Of a DNA stretch of 64,000 nt, positions 1 through 12,859 are shown in pieces. Origin of the DNA: Eucommia ulmoides (lineage: Eukaryota > Streptophyta > Magnoliopsida > Garryales > Eucommiaceae); NCBI GenBank assembly GCA_016647705.1, contig CM028330.1:35911534-35975533 (forward strand), given 5' to 3'. Both the position numbers and the translations under genes were made by a program. How positions within the stretch are numbered: the first letter of the stretch is position 1; each line of letters begins with the position of its first letter. The notes under the pieces were generated by a model. The model saw nothing but the letters and a program-made list of their open reading frames with translations. It did not search any database and had not been told where the DNA came from.

Positions 1-339
1 AAGCGATAGTTGAAGGAGAGTCATGCTCGCACCCTTAAATGAGAGAAAATTTATGTACTTTCCCACTTGTGCTTTTTTGGATAACCTCTCTTATCTTCTC
101 CCTTGGTGAGATTTCTGTAGGCTTAGTTTGCACATTAAAAATGTTGACAAAATCTAAGTCGTGGTTTTGGCATTCTGGAAGCAATGACGGTGGTGAGGCT
201 GGATCATTTTTGGTGGTGATACAGTCATCCTATCGGCTATGCACGATCATAGGAAGGTGGTAGAGCGAGTTAGAGATTCACGTTTTCTTGTCCCTAATAT
301 TGCAGTTTCGCCAGCAATACCGTATATGCTTGAACCAGA

Positions 340-690
340 TGAGGTTGAGCTTGTGTCCAATTGATTGATGAAAGACCAGGTTCATGAGATGTATAAGGAC
401 TACTCCAGACCTCCTGGCATGTTCTTGTTTAATCCTGACTCGTGGCGTGTGTTTTCCTGCTCGCGTGATTGCATCATTTTTTATACCGATGCTTTCACTG
501 ATGGGATACACTTTTCTTTACATCCTTTCCTCTACAAAATTCCTCATTGGGTAAATTTTGTGCCTTCCCATTTTTCTCCCAAAGTGTGAAGGTTGATGGT
601 CGAGTTTGTCATCCTCTACATAAAAAATAGCGTGTCTCCCATGTCTTTCTAGTTCACGAAAAATGCAAATCCATCTAATCATTGATTTTA
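340..690 (+). pseudogene. Possible fragment of a putative gypsy-type transposon protein
   Basis: The plus-strand translation contains a short stretch (aspartate-glycine, then LHPF, followed by a tryptophan-valine-asparagine-phenylalanine-valine core) that resembles the conserved core of the plant family known as putative gypsy-type transposon (Transposase_28). In that family the core reads roughly G-L-x-x-P-L-H-P-F, then a leucine-rich helix and a P-N-x-W motif. The match is short and made by eye, so the family call is tentative. The piece is broken and has no detectable partner domain in the window. It lies outside the left target duplication of O1, so it is part of the DNA that O1 entered. 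Confidence 0.3.
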
Positions 691-1252
691 GTTTTGTATG
701 TAGAGTGGGTAACTCATAGTGGGGATCTCAAAAAATAATCCGAGGTGAAAAAATAGGTTGTTCATGGTACAGGGGCCTTGAGAATAGCCAATTGGAGAGA
801 AGGGGCCTTACCCGGTCTCGAATCACTGTTTGTCGCTGACTAAGATTATTTTCCCCCTTTTATTATCTTGCATGACTAGTTACCCCTTTTGATTACTTTT
901 CTTTCATCACAGGGTACACTCATCGCACGCAACGGAGGCGGCTTCAGTGGCCTTCTTAGTAGGGCTTCTCGAGGCAGGAAATAATTTCACTTTTCTCAAG
1001 CCTAATTCATTTTATCTCTTTTCTTCACTACCCCCACTGGGGAAATTCAGGCTCTAGGTTTCTGGTCCAGATCTTCATCAGGATCCGACTTGTCATTCTC
1101 GTCTGTGACTGCTACTGGAATAGGTAAGACATTCAATCTTTCCAAGTTTCTTTGTCCCCTTTCTCTTATAAAAGATTGTAATTCCTATTTTTTCAAAAAT
1201 GACGAGGGGATAGACTGACCCTAAGATTAGGGAGGCCTTTCACCAGCAGTGT
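691..1252. other. Unassigned DNA left of O1, with exon/intron-like signals
   Basis: No gene can be supported here. A pyrimidine-rich tract ending in an AG near 910 and a GTAAG near 1125 could be splice-site relics bracketing about 215 bases of higher GC, perhaps a further exon of the upstream transposon-like fragment. The five bases 1248-1252 (agtgt) directly before the O1 LTR would be O1's left target duplication; the matching right copy is not visible. Confidence 0.25.
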
Positions 1253-2118
1253 TGACGCACTCCGAATTTTTTGAAAGCAGATGAAATAGAGAACGGGAAG
1301 AAGATAAAAACAACTTTTCATTCATCCCTCTCAAAATCCTCAAAATTCATTCATTTTTTAAAATAGTTTTCAAGGGCTTTTCTAGGCTCCAGTTTTGAAA
1401 ACATTCTTTGGGTCGGAATTTATGTTTAGAAAATGAGTCGCCACCTAGTATGGGTTAAATGGTGTACTAGGTCACTGGGATTTCAGAAATTCATTATTTC
1501 GAAAAAGGCCCAATTTTTAACTCGTAAACTATTGGTCTTTTACCAGAGATTTCTTGATGTTCGGAGGTGGTTATTCTTAGGGACAGTGTTAAGCACCCCA
1601 AGACACCTATCTGAAGATGATTCCTCAGTCTAAATGGACACTCACGTTTAAACAAAGTCCAAGTAATTTCCTTTGGCTCTGTTTAACAAAATAATCCCCA
1701 TTTTTATGTTTTTGTCTTTTTTATACTTTTTTTTACATAAGGAAAGCAAGAAATATTACTATCTATCAGCAGCAACAAATAAAGCAGATGAAATAATAAT
1801 ATTTTTTTAAAAAAAATTATGACCGAACAAAGGTTACCTATGTATCCCAATTTTGATGGGGAATCAGGTGGAAACGTAGTTCATATGTTCAAGATGAACT
1901 GATTTTTATTTAGACAAGTGACCGAATCTGTACATGGGTTGCCTATTTATCTCAAGTAGTTGAGAATCAGGTCAACACGTAACTCATCACGAGATGACTT
2001 TTGGTTTGAGTTTATTAGAGTTCAATTTCATTTGTTCTTAAGAGAATCAAATATGCTATGCACAACTCAAGGTGTAATTGATGTTTTTGTCATGTTCTGG
2101 ACATGTTCTTGACATAAT
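1253..2118 (-). repeat. O1 left (3') LTR, first part
   Basis: Starts TGACGCACTCC on the plus strand and matches the right O1 LTR from 19280 and the O2 LTR from 59269 along its length. It carries two copies of the scattered bridge motif (near 1830-1890 and 1919-1985: ccgaac, then ttgcctacgtatc-like, then aatcaggtc). It is cut at 2118/2119 by the insertion of C1. Confidence 0.8.
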
Positions 2119-2555
2119 TGTTGATCCTAAGATTTTGATGAACAATTAAGTATGGATGTTTTGGTGGAACTAATGGTTTAATTGAGTGTTTCAGTTATTT
2201 AAGTTCTAGTGATGAAGATGTGATGACAAATGGATGCTACATGAAGATGTCAAGATGATGATGAAAAATTAAGAGTTTGAAGCAATTAGGGAAAACAACT
2301 CAGGTGAATCTTAACTCTTAATATCCCATTTAGGAACACATACATGGCACAAAATGTATTTTATCTTTTATGTGTATTTTGATTAAGTTAAATTATTTGC
2401 TCCTACGTGAAATAAGAAGAAATAATTTTGAATGACCAAAATGGAATGTAAGAATATTAGTGGAGCTAATTTAAGAGAAGAAAATGATTAAAGGGGAAAA
2501 ATCGTAAAAGAAAATGAGTTAAAAATGTATTCAGAGAAGAGATCCAGTAATAGTA

Positions 2556-2776
2556 GTCGACTGGTGAGTCGACCGGTGAAAGAAGGCTGAACTCTCTGAA
2601 TCAAGGAGTCGACTGATAAGTCGACCGGTGAAAGAAGACTGAACTCTCAAAAGGTAGACTAATAAGTTGACCAGTGAAAGAAGGAAGAATTCTCTGAATT
2701 GACAAGTCGACCGCACAGTTGACTGATGAACTACATTGTCTACATCCTGAATCTCTCAGTCGACTGGGCAGTTAAC
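2556..2776. repeat. Array of five paired GTCGAC sites (C1 5' LTR)
   Basis: GTCGAC or one-base variants occur in pairs at 2556/2568, 2608/2620, 2654/2666, 2706/2718 and 2759/2771. The two sites of every pair start exactly 12 bases apart and pairs repeat every 46-53 bases. Equivalent arrays occur in the other three C LTRs. Confidence 0.85.
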
Positions 2777-3112
2777 TGAACGCGCTATTTCAAGTTACTA
2801 TTTGATCTGAGATTATATCCAAAAGTAGCCGTTTTTGGTTAAGATTTGAGAAATATTTCGGGGATATTCTCTATATTTAATATATGGTTCATATACTAAT
2901 TAAATCCCATTGATTTGGTACATTAAATATTAATGTTTCTATTCCATCTAATTGAGTTTGAGAAATACTTGGGGGATTTAATTGAGAGATTTGAAAGTTA
3001 TTATTAAATAAATTGAACCAAAATGAAGCCATTAAGTTATAAGGGGTCTACAAGTACTATTAATTGTCATGACACATGTAAACTAGCCGTTAGAAGACTG
3101 ATTTCATACTCC

Positions 3113-3122
3113 TTTAAATAGA
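3113..3122 (+). promoter_or_regulatory. TATA-like box in C1 5' LTR
   Basis: TTTAAATAGA stands where C2 has TTTATATAGG (51909 and 56691), in otherwise conserved LTR sequence. It is a plausible promoter element of the C family. Confidence 0.4.
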
Positions 3123-4268
3123 CCTGCAAATTTCATATATCATTAAGCAGTAAACAAGAGAGAAATCATATCATATCATTTGTGAGCTTTTATAAGAGTT
3201 ATCCTTTTAAAATATTGTGAGCTTTTGTAAGAGAAGATCTTGAAGATCAACTACTGTTAATCTTTATTGCTATCGGATCTGAAGTTACATTGCTTTATCT
3301 AATTATTTTGTGGATTCCGGGTGAGATCTTTCAAATTAATTTTTATTGTACATTACTTGTTTATTATTGGAAATTGATCTTAGAAATTGTTTTTGATTTT
3401 TGAAGAAAATATTTTTACAAACAATTTCTTGAATCTGATTACGTGCTCCAATTTGCTACCCACATCTTGTTAAAATCAGATTTTCTATCTTACATTTTTC
3501 TATCACTAGTTGGGATATTAATTGAGTTATTATTTATCTAGGGTGGTAGAAGCTCTGAGTGATATTTTCTGCTTATCAGTTTGTATTGGTGAGTAGTGTG
3601 ACGGGTTAAATACTGTTGGGGTATTTAATCAAGGGTAGCCGGCTTTCAGTCTCTTATTGTAAAGAGATTAAGGTAGTAATTCTTCCTGAATAAAATTGCA
3701 TTTTGAGTGAATTTCTAACGATTCAATCCTTACCGGGGAAATGGATTTTTGTAGTGATTGGAGAGGTTTTGATTCTTTAGCCTTAGTGTTAAAAAGAATA
3801 AGGTTTTTCTTGAGCCTGTAAAAAGTAGAAGTTATTCTTGAGTTTTGAAAAATGAAACTGTAAAGGTTATTCTTGAGCTTGTAAAAAGTAGTGGTTATTC
3901 CTAAGCCTTGGAAAAGGAAATTATAAAGGTTGATTCTGAGCTTATAAAAGAATCATTGTGTGGGTTTGGTTCCTACCTTTAAAGGGATCTTGATATTAGT
4001 GGGTGCGACCCTCCGTGGAGCTCGGGAGAACTAGATTAGCCAAGAGTAGCTTGGTGAACCAGTATAAATCTTTTGTGTGCTGCATTACTACTTTGTTATT
4101 TTTGCTGTTTGGGTGTGTACATAGATTGATAATATTATGCCGCTATGTTATAAAGATAATAATTAATTTAGGCTTAAAATTAATTATTTGATTTATTCAA
4201 ATTTTATTCTGATTATTTTTTAATTACCCAATTCACCCCCCTCTTGGGTATTCCACTGAGAGAACAAT

Positions 4269-4280
4269 TGGTACCAGAGC
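4269..4280 (+). other. C1 primer binding site
   Basis: tggtaccagagc, one base from the standard tggtatcagagc complement of the initiator tRNA-Met 3' end, just inside the 5' LTR. C2 has tggtatcagag at the same place. Confidence 0.85.
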
Positions 4281-4584
4281 TGATTTTAGCTCATTAGGCT
4301 TAACATCCTAGCTAAACTGGTCACGTGCACACACCATGGATGATTTATTTTGTGTATCCTCTTTTGATAGTGGTAAATGCGTATATGATAATGTGGTTTT
4401 TTATTCTTATGATTTTAGTGGTAGTGACGGAGATGATGATAATGAAAATGTCCATATTGTTATAGAAAAATTACTTTCTTTCACACTACTTTTCGCTAAA
4501 GAGATCTTGAGTTTAAAAAGAAAAATCGCTTCTTTTGAAAATGGTGAAAAAAGTGTTCAAAAATCTAAAATGCATTTGGATAAT

Positions 4585-6128
4585 TGATAGGTGTAAATTA
4601 TATATCTATTTCCAAACTGAATTTGTTAGTTTTCGAGTACGTTTATAGTTATTTTTTACATGTTTTAATATGTTTTTATGATTTTTGTATTAAAACAGGT
4701 GCGTGGGGTGAAAAGGTATGAAATCGGAGCATAAACGAGCAAATCGTATCGAGAACGGTGAAAAAATGAGCAAGACGGCAAGATTCTCCAAACAAGCTCA
4801 CCGTCGCGGCTTCCAGACCACCGCCGCGACAGTGAAGATGCTGAGAAGACATAATTGTTACTGGAGAACCACCGCCTAGGAGGAAATCCAGTATATTATT
4901 TTCCACAACCACCGCTGACTCTACCACCTAGGTGAACCTTAACCGACATACTTCACTGCCGTGGCGGTAAGTTGTTGCGCAGTGTTAGATATTTTGTCTA
5001 TATATACCTCTTTCCTCCTTCCTCCTTTGCTCCTCCCCGGCCATTATAGCCCTTAAGGCTTAGGTAAGGATATAGAGAGAGTATGGGGAGTGCCCAAACA
5101 TATACGAAGGATAAGATCAACACGTGGAGAAGGAGAATTGTTCGGTGGACGGTTTTAGCGGCTAATCTTCGGATATCGGATAAGTTCATCCGTTTTTCCT
5201 TTCATTTCTAATCTTCTATGTATGTTTAAGCATGTTTAGCCTAGTTTCAATTGTATAAACGGTTATGGCCTTAGGTTAAACATGGATTATGTATGGGATT
5301 AATATCGTTTATAAAAATGTAGTTTTGGTTTAGTTGCATTTCTTTAATGATTGTTCTTCAATGTTTGAGTGTGTTTATAATATTATTTGTTTATTGTGCT
5401 TAGATTTATATATCAAGAATATGGGGTCTGACAAATCCCGAATTCGGATTAGAATAAACAAACGCCACAATCCATTAACCCGGTCGAGGTTAGGATTGTC
5501 GACAATCTATGACGTTAGGGCAAGACTCACGCGACCTAGAGTCGTTAAGATGTTGAGGAAAACTTTTTCGTTGATTCTAAGTCACGTATTCCCTCGTCTT
5601 ACACTCGAGAGAGGTGGCGAGGAAGTTTTAGAACTGAGATTGTCGATAAGGTAAACACAACGCATGAAATCAATGACGTTGGGGCAAGACTCACGCAACC
5701 TAGGTTCGTTAAGACGTTGAGGGGGACTTTTTCGTTGACACGAAATTGTGTTATATCCCTCGTCTTACACTCGGGAGAGGTGGCGAAGGAGTTTTAGGTG
5801 CCGAGATTGTCAAATAGGTCGAACACTATTATTGTAAACTAAACGATATCAAACGCGTTTAAGTAAATAAAGTTAATCCCTAAATAATCCATCCCATAAC
5901 TATCTTATACTAGTAATTAGTATAGTTAAATTAGTATTTTAGTATTAGTATTAATTAATTAAATTTCATTTTTAGTGCCTAGATAAAGTCAGGTTATGAC
6001 AATTGCAGTACTCGATAGTAATCTATACCAATCCCTATGGATACAATACCCGACTGAAAGGTTCATTATACTAAAACTTGATCCGTACGCTTGTAGTGAA
6101 AGTGGAAACGCTTATTCAACTTCCACCA
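4585..6128 (+). mobile_element. A3: solo LTR of the A (Athila-like) family
   Basis: Starts TGATAGGTGTAAATTA and ends near ...ccacca, as do the LTRs of A2 and A4 (which lie on the minus strand). It contains two of the ~145-bp subrepeats with acctctcccgag-like words (5500-5830, complementary strand), a TATA-like box at 4999-5006 and the closing region with ttgatccgtacgcttg. There is no internal region, so it is a solo LTR left by recombination between two LTRs. The uninterrupted C2 sequence confirms the insertion; the flanks ataat and attat form an imperfect target duplication. Confidence 0.85.
4999..5006 (+). promoter_or_regulatory. TATA box in solo LTR A3
   Basis: tatatata within attttgtctatatatacc. 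The same place in A4 reads tataaata on its sense strand, so the promoter position is conserved in the family. Confidence 0.45.
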
Positions 6129-6981
6129 AGGATTATTATTGTTCAAAAGAGTTTTCGGACGTTGTTTTTTAAATTAATAATTTGCTCTCTAAAGTGGATT
6201 CTCTTGAAAATGAAAATAGAGTTTTAAAAAAATAATTTAGATATGATTTCTAGGCAAAGGTCAGATCTTGTTTCTAAAATTGATTTAATTAAAAAAAATT
6301 GAAAAATCAAAATCCAACCTTAAGCCTATTTCGAGAGATTCTAAAAATGATTTTTCTAAGCAAAGTAGATATGCGTCATCATCTCATCTTTCATCACAGG
6401 TCAGTAATAGTTATGCTTCTATTGTTAGAAAATATTTATGTTTTACATCTCGTGCTTTCTATGATAAATCAGATTTGAGATGTTATTATTGTAATAGGGA
6501 TGGGCATTTTAAAGTATCGTGTCCGTTTCGGAACCCTAAGATTATATCTAACAAAGACGGATCCAAAATGAAATAGATACCGAAGAAAATTGTTGAAATG
6601 TCTTGTGCAGAATTACAAAATATTGGAAGTGGACCTGAAGGAACAGTTATGGAGTTTATATCAAATCCAAAACAAGAACTCATCAAAGATCCACAAGCGA
6701 CGTGTGCAAAGCGAAAAGATGCACTAAAGACAAAGTATGAAATTGCAAAGAAACCACAAGAGAAATGTGCAAAGAGAAAAGTTGTGCAGAATCCAAAATG
6801 GGATATCACCAAGAAGCCACAAGTGATACGTGCAAAGGGAATCGTCAATGAATCAAATGACAAAAATCAAAAGTTGAGAGGATATAGACAGGCTAAGAGG
6901 AATTATGCACCCAAAGCAATCATGAGTACAAATGAGGTAAAAAGTAAAGTTGCCCCAAATGATAGAAAAAGGTACTCCTAA

Positions 6982-8717
6982 CCCTCTGCATTTTAAATTT
7001 ATTAAATTTGTTAAAGAGGGAGAGTCCCAATTTGCCAAATAGGTAAGTTGGTAATTGTTTCTAAAACCTATATTAAATGATTCGTTTACTTGTTGTCTTA
7101 GAAACATTATATGGTGATTATGAAAATCACATTTAATAAAAGTGTAATTACATGTTTTTTATAATGTGCTTATATGCTTATATGTTATTGAGATTTAGAA
7201 ATTGAATTGAGCTAAGTTTTTTTATTAATCTTGATTTATTAAAATGCATGATATTTTAATTGAGGTGAATTAAATGATAAAGAATTATTTATTTGATTTG
7301 AATTGTTCAGGATCATGATTGTATGCTTACATAAGATATATTTATATGAATTAAGTATCTGGCTATATACATGGTAATAGGTCATTCTTATATGTCTCAT
7401 ATCCTCTGATTTTTAAATAATTATTATTGTGTAAAGGATTGAGCATGTTACGAGATAACATCTTTAATATGCATGTTATTGATTGAGATATGATTTATTT
7501 TATTGAGCATTAATGATTATGTATTAATCAGAAGCAGGTTACTTGAGAAGACTCGATCTGAATTGATTGGTTTATAGGATTAAGATTGCTTGGAATTGAT
7601 TAGTGATCATACATGTTGATGAGAATAAATAATAAATATATATTCACTTAATTTCTACTAATGATCTTCTTCCAAGCATGTTGAAAAGAATTTCAGGTTT
7701 TAAGATTACGCAAGGAGAAACAAATATTCATACCGAAACTCAAAGTTGAGTCAAGAATAAGAACGAGGTTGATTCAAGGAGATAATCGATTAGAGTTGAA
7801 TCTTCATTCAACTAAGTGGTAAAACAATCTCATTCTTGCATATTATGAGAGAAATTTAAGTATTATGATTTAATTATATGACTATGCTATATGAGATTCT
7901 CTAAAAGTCATGTTTAAAATATGCAAAATATCTTGTATCAATTCATAACTCGTTTATCATTGAATTATTTGTCAATTTGCCTAATCTCTAAATATATATA
8001 GCATTAGTTATTCGTTAATGATTATTATTGAAAAAATGGAGCTGAATTTTTATGAAATAAGATGCGTTATATTGAGAGCTTCATAAACTATCATTGGGAG
8101 ATATTTCATGTCTTAGTGTTTCAAAGATTATATTTATTTTTTCTTCTTAAAATGAATTAATTTGTTTACATATATATAGTAGGAGATTACATGATTAAGA
8201 ATGATATTTTTGGTATAGATTTTGATGGATTGAGTAGACTTTATATTTATCTATAAAAATGATCCATATAGTGTTGATGTTTTATGCTTAAAAGTAATTT
8301 ATTCAAATGAGTTTTAATTTTTAAAGTTGATCCAATATGCTTCTATTATATGAATGCCTAGAGTGAATTATCTATGTGTTCCCCCTCCCTAAATTTTATT
8401 TTTTGAAGATGACAAAGAGGGAGAAATTAGTGACGTTTTATTTAAGGGGGTTTTATTTCAGGGGGAGTATTTTTAAAATTGTGCTTTAATTGAGTATTTT
8501 TAATTTGTGCAAAGGGGGAGAAATTAGTGATTTTTATTGAGGAGAATTTTTAAAATTGTGTTTTAATTGAGTATTTTTAATTTGTGCATTATTGAAATCT
8601 TCATTATAATGCTTTAACGTATTAAAGAACTCGTCCTCAGATTCAAGGGGAGTGTGGTTATATTTTTATTTTAAAGAAAACATCAAAGTTAATTGTCATC
8701 ATCAAAAAGAAAGAGAT
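6982..8717 (+). other. C1 3' non-coding part and polypurine region
   Basis: AT-rich sequence with no sizeable open frame. It parallels 54180-55505 of C2 in pieces. Near the end there are repeated gggggagaaattagtga words (about 8410, 8455 and 8510). The part closes with catcaaaaagaaagagat just before the 3' LTR, the usual polypurine position. Confidence 0.6.
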
Positions 8718-10898
8718 TGTTGATCCTAAGATTTTGATGAACGATTAAGTGTTGATGTTTTGGTGGAACTAATGGTTTAATTAAGTTTTTTAGTTATTTA
8801 AGTTCTAGTGATAAAGATGTGATGACAAATGGATGCTAAATGAAGATGTCAAGATGATAAAGAAGAATTAAGAGTTTAAAGCAATTAGGGAAAACAACCT
8901 AGGTGAATCTTAAATTTTAATATCCCATTTAGAAACACATGCATGCCACAAAATGTATTTTATCTTTTATGTGTGTTTTGATTAAGTTAAATTATTTTAT
9001 CCTATGTGAAATAAGAAAAAATAATTTTGAATGACCAAAATGGAATATAAGAATATTAGTAGAGCAAATTAAGAGAAGAAAATGGTTAAAAAGGCAAAAT
9101 CGTAAAACAAAATGAGTTAAAAACGTATTTAGATAAAAGATCCAGTGACAGCAGTCGACTGGTGAGTCGACCGGTGAAAGAATGCTAAACTCATTGAATC
9201 AAGAAATCGACTGATAGGTCGACCGATGAAAGAAGGCTAAACTCTCTGAATCAAAAGGTCGATTAATTGGTCGATCGGTGAAAGAAGGAAGAACTCTCAG
9301 AATTGACAAGTCGACCGCACGGCCAACTGATGAACTACATTATCTATATCCTGAATCTCCCAGTCGACTGGGCAGTCTACTGAACGCGTTGTTTCAGGTT
9401 ACTGTTTAATCCGAGATTATATCCAAAATTAGCCATTTTTTATTAGGATTTGAGAGAGATTTCGGGGATATTCTCTATATTTAAGATATGGTTCATATAC
9501 TAATTAAATCCTATTGATTTGGTACATTAAATATTAATCTTTTTCAATTTGGTACTTGAAATAATTTCTATTCCATCTAATTGAGTTTGAGAAATACTTT
9601 GGGGGTTTAAATGAGAGATTTGAAAATTGTCATTAAGTCAATTGAACCAAAATGAAGTCATTATGTTATAAAGGGTCTATAACTGTTATTAATTGTCATG
9701 AAACATGTAAACTAGCCGTTAGAAGACTGATTTCATACTTCTTTAAATAGACCTGCGAATTTCATATATCATTAAGCAGTAAGCAAGAGAGAAATCATAT
9801 CATATCATTTATGAGCTTTTATAAGAGTTATCCTTCTAAAATATTGTGAGCTTTTCTGAGAGACAGTCTTGAAGATCAACTACTGTTAATCTTTGCTGCT
9901 ACCGGATCTGAAGTTACATTGCTTTATCTAATTATTCTATGGATTCTGGGTGAGATCTTTCTAATTAATTTTTATTGTGCATGACTTGTTTATTATTGAA
10001 AATTGATCTTAAAAATTGTTTCTGATTTTTTAAGAAAATATTTTTACAAACAAATTCTTGAATCTGATTCCGTGCTCAAATTTGCTACCCACATCTTGTT
10101 AAAATCAGATTTTCTATCTCACGTTTTTCTATCACTAGTTGGGATATTAATTGAGTTATTATTTATCTGGGGTGGTAGAATCTCTGAGTGAGATTTTATG
10201 CTTATCAGTTTATATTGGTGAGTAGTGTAATGTGTTAAAAACTGTTGGGGTATTTAATCAGGGGTAGCTGGCTTTCAGTCTCTTCCTGTAAAGAGATTAA
10301 GGTAATGATTCTTCTTGAATAGAATTGCGTTTTGAGTGAATTTATAACGGTACAATCCTTACCGTGTAAAAGGATATTTGGAGTGATTGATGAGGTTTTG
10401 ATTCTTTAGCCTTAGTGTTAAAAAGAATTAGGTTTTTTCTTGAGCTTGTAAAAACTAGAGGTTGTTCCTGAGCATTGGAAAATGAAACTGTAAAGGTTAT
10501 TCTTGAGCCTATAAAAAGTAGAGGTTATTCCTGAGCCTTAGAAAAATAAATTCTAAAAGTTGATTCTGAGCCTATAAAAGAATCATTGTGTGGGTTTGGT
10601 TCCTACCTTTAAAGGGATCTTAGTTTTAGTGGGTGCGACCCTCCATAGAGCTCAGGAGAACTGGATTAACCAAGAGTAGCTTGGTGAACCAGTATAAATC
10701 TTTTGTGTGCTGCATTACTACTTTGTTATTTTTGTTGTTTGGGTGTGCACATAGATTGATAATATTATTCCGCTGTGTTATAAAGATAATAATTAATTTA
10801 GGCTTAAAATTAATTATTTGATTTATTCAAATTTTATTCTGATTATTTTTAAATTACCCAATTCATCCCCCCCTCTTAGGTATTCCCCTGGGCCAACA
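8718..10898 (+). repeat. C1 3' LTR
   Basis: Starts TGTTGATCCTAAG and ends CCAACA. It holds the paired GTCGAC array from 9155/9167 onward and a TATA-like segment near 9755. It aligns with the 5' LTR over its whole length. Confidence 0.85.
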
Positions 10899-12682
10899 AT
10901 AAGTTTGGAGATGTTTTTGACATGTTTTCGACATTTTTGGACTTGTTTGTTGATATGTATACTATGTACATGGAATATGAATATAAAAACTACCTAAACA
11001 TGCTATATATAAGCAATATAACAAGATTTAAGACAAGATTTAAGGGTGTTTAAGAAGACTTACCTAGTTTAGGGGAGCGGTCTCTCCCTAAGCGATTTCC
11101 TTCTTCTCTTTCTTTAAATCTTCTCGGTTGTTCTCGATCGTTCTTCGACGACTTCTTGAGATCTTCCGCCAAGATCCTCAAGAACACCTTTGAAAAGGTA
11201 TTTCAATAGAATTTCGAGGTGTTTTTGGAATAGAAGGCTTGAGAACTCCCTAGACCCGAGAGAGGAATTTGAGACTAGAAAGAGAAAGTCTTGGATCAAG
11301 CCCTTCAAATTATGAAAAAATAAAACCCCTAATTGTAGGCTTGGGCACACTGCACATTGGCCAATGGTAGGGTATCCCAACATACTCGTTAGGGACTGTT
11401 TTATCTAGGGGTCACCCTTTGATGCCTTGTAGTTTGATAGTTTTGGACGAATTTGAAAGATTCAGTAAGATTTTCTAAGATTTGGTAATGATTACCAAAT
11501 CTTAAAATATCTTAAGTAATGATTACCAATCATTACTCATGATTAGTAATGATTGCCCATCATTAGAAATCATTTCCCTTGATTGGATTGCACATGGGCA
11601 ATTAGCGCATGATGTGACACTTTTCGGTTCGGTTTGCTTGCTAAGTATCGGTTACTCGAACTATTTCGGTTAGATTGCATTTAATGCTTTGGAGGTTCAA
11701 TGTATGTAGTCTCCATGTGTCATTTGGCATTTAATGCTTGATAATGACACTTGATTTCAAGGGCATTTAATGCTCTCTAATGGGATGAAATTAGTTCGGT
11801 TAGTCTTGTAATCGTTTAGTTACATTTCAAATATCTTGGTTTCCTTGAGATATTTTGATCAGAATATCTAGATACCTTGAATGTAGTCCCCCAAGGTCAT
11901 TCCAATCATTTAATTCTTGATTGTAAGTTTGATTTTATGGCTCATTTATGCCTTGAGTTGATGGCGAACCGAATCCGTTAAATTTGTAACCGATAATTAC
12001 TTTTCAAGTAACTTGGTTTCTACCCTAGATGTTTTGGTAAAAATATCTTGGAAAAATCTTTTCATTTAATTATCATTCAATGAGTCATTAAATGATTGGT
12101 GGGGCCTTTGATGTGATGGGCTTTAATTGCTAATCATGATGACTTCAGTTTTGTTGGTTTCGAACTAAGTCCAAATCCTTAGTTACTTTGGGTAACTTAG
12201 ACTTCTCATGGCAATTTTTTTGACTTGATCAAGGAATTTGGCTTCATTTACAGAGGATTAATGATTTAAACATGAATTTAGAGAAGTATTTTTGGCGTCA
12301 AATAGACGAAACTGGTGATAGTAAATGTTTCAGGAGTTAAAACGGATAACAAGAGTAATTGATAAAATTTCCTTAAATAAAGGGTAGTAACAAATTTTTA
12401 TTCATATTAAAGGCAATTTTATGAAAATAACTTTTAATAATGTCATTTTAGTCCCCCTCCCCCCTAACTTTAGGAATTTTGAGGTTGACCCGAAACCTTT
12501 GCTTAACCAAATTCAGTCAAATTTGACAATTTTGTGTTTTCTTATATTTTTTGCTATTTTTCTGTAGTATCCAATGCGATCTAAGGTAGAAATTTGTTTC
12601 CTTCAAACCAAAATTTGAAGTTTATCTAAACTTGTACTTTCGATTCGATACTAACTGGGAGGGACAAAATGCAGTGTCTATA
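10899..12682 (-). repeat. O1 left (3') LTR, second part
   Basis: Resumes right after C1 and matches 20150-21500 of the right LTR and 63360-64000 of O2. Together with the first part the LTR is about 2.65 kb. It includes a short palindrome-rich stretch of repeated gattaccaatcatta-type words (11480-11580) and ends at gtctata, the complement of an LTR start resembling TGTAGACAC. Confidence 0.8.
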
Positions 12683-12697
12683 GTTGCCCCTCTTTGT
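12683..12697 (-). other. O1 polypurine tract
   Basis: On the minus strand the bases read acaaagaggggcaac directly before the LTR start. This purine run in this place is the expected primer for plus-strand DNA synthesis and fixes O1's orientation. Confidence 0.65.
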
Positions 12698-12859
12698 AAT
12701 GCGAGTTTACTCATCATGACAAAGAAGAAGACACTAATATTTGTTTTGTAAGATATGAAATTTAAAGACTGGAATTTAAATTTAACTGAACAAAGTCAAG
12801 AGCGTACCTAAACATTGCTGCATCTACCCTATGAAAGCGGTAAAGAATTTTCTCAAATG

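Larger units (their letters stand above)
2119..4266 (+). repeat. C1 5' LTR
   Basis: Starts TGTTGATCCTAAG. It holds the paired GTCGAC array (2556-2776), a TATA-like box near 3113 and a series of short repeats around ttcttgagcctgtaaaaagtagaggttat (3800-3930). It ends at 4266, two bases before the primer site. Confidence 0.85.
4336..6981 (+). pseudogene. C1 gag-like remnant with zinc knuckle and 63-bp repeats
   Basis: The 5' part (4336-4584) encodes an acidic, serine-rich segment beginning MDDLFCVSSFDSG. The solo LTR A3 lies in the middle. Beyond it, 6481-6522 encodes a CCHC knuckle (C-Y-Y-C-x4-H-x4-C), the RNA-binding signature of retroelement gag. A basic segment then ends in three 63-bp repeats starting at 6691, 6754 and 6817, each coding for CAKRK or a variant. 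The order (acidic N-terminus, coiled-coil-like lysine/glutamate stretch, zinc knuckle, basic repeats) is repeated in C2. The remnant carries several breaks. Placement before the non-coding 3' part fits a gag-only element. Confidence 0.65.
2119..10898 (+). mobile_element. C1: gag-only LTR element with Copia-type primer site
   Basis: LTRs of 2148 and 2181 bp start TGTTGATCC and end with (or are derived from) CCAACA. They bound an internal part with a tRNA-Met type primer site (4269-4280), a zinc-knuckle gag-like remnant and a terminal purine-rich tract. No protease, integrase or RT is seen. This fits terminal-repeat retrotransposons that keep only a gag-type domain (TR-GAG class). The flanks ataat (2114-2118) and ataag (10899-10903) are an imperfect 5-bp target duplication inside the O1 LTR. 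LTRs differ at about 16 of the first 200 bases (8%). It hosts solo LTR A3. The coding part is broken. Confidence 0.85.

Noticed and set aside
10003-10191. Open frames within C-family LTRs (also 4003-4191, 10633-10821)
   Set aside because: They lie in LTR sequence, are not conserved as frames in C2, and resemble no protein family.
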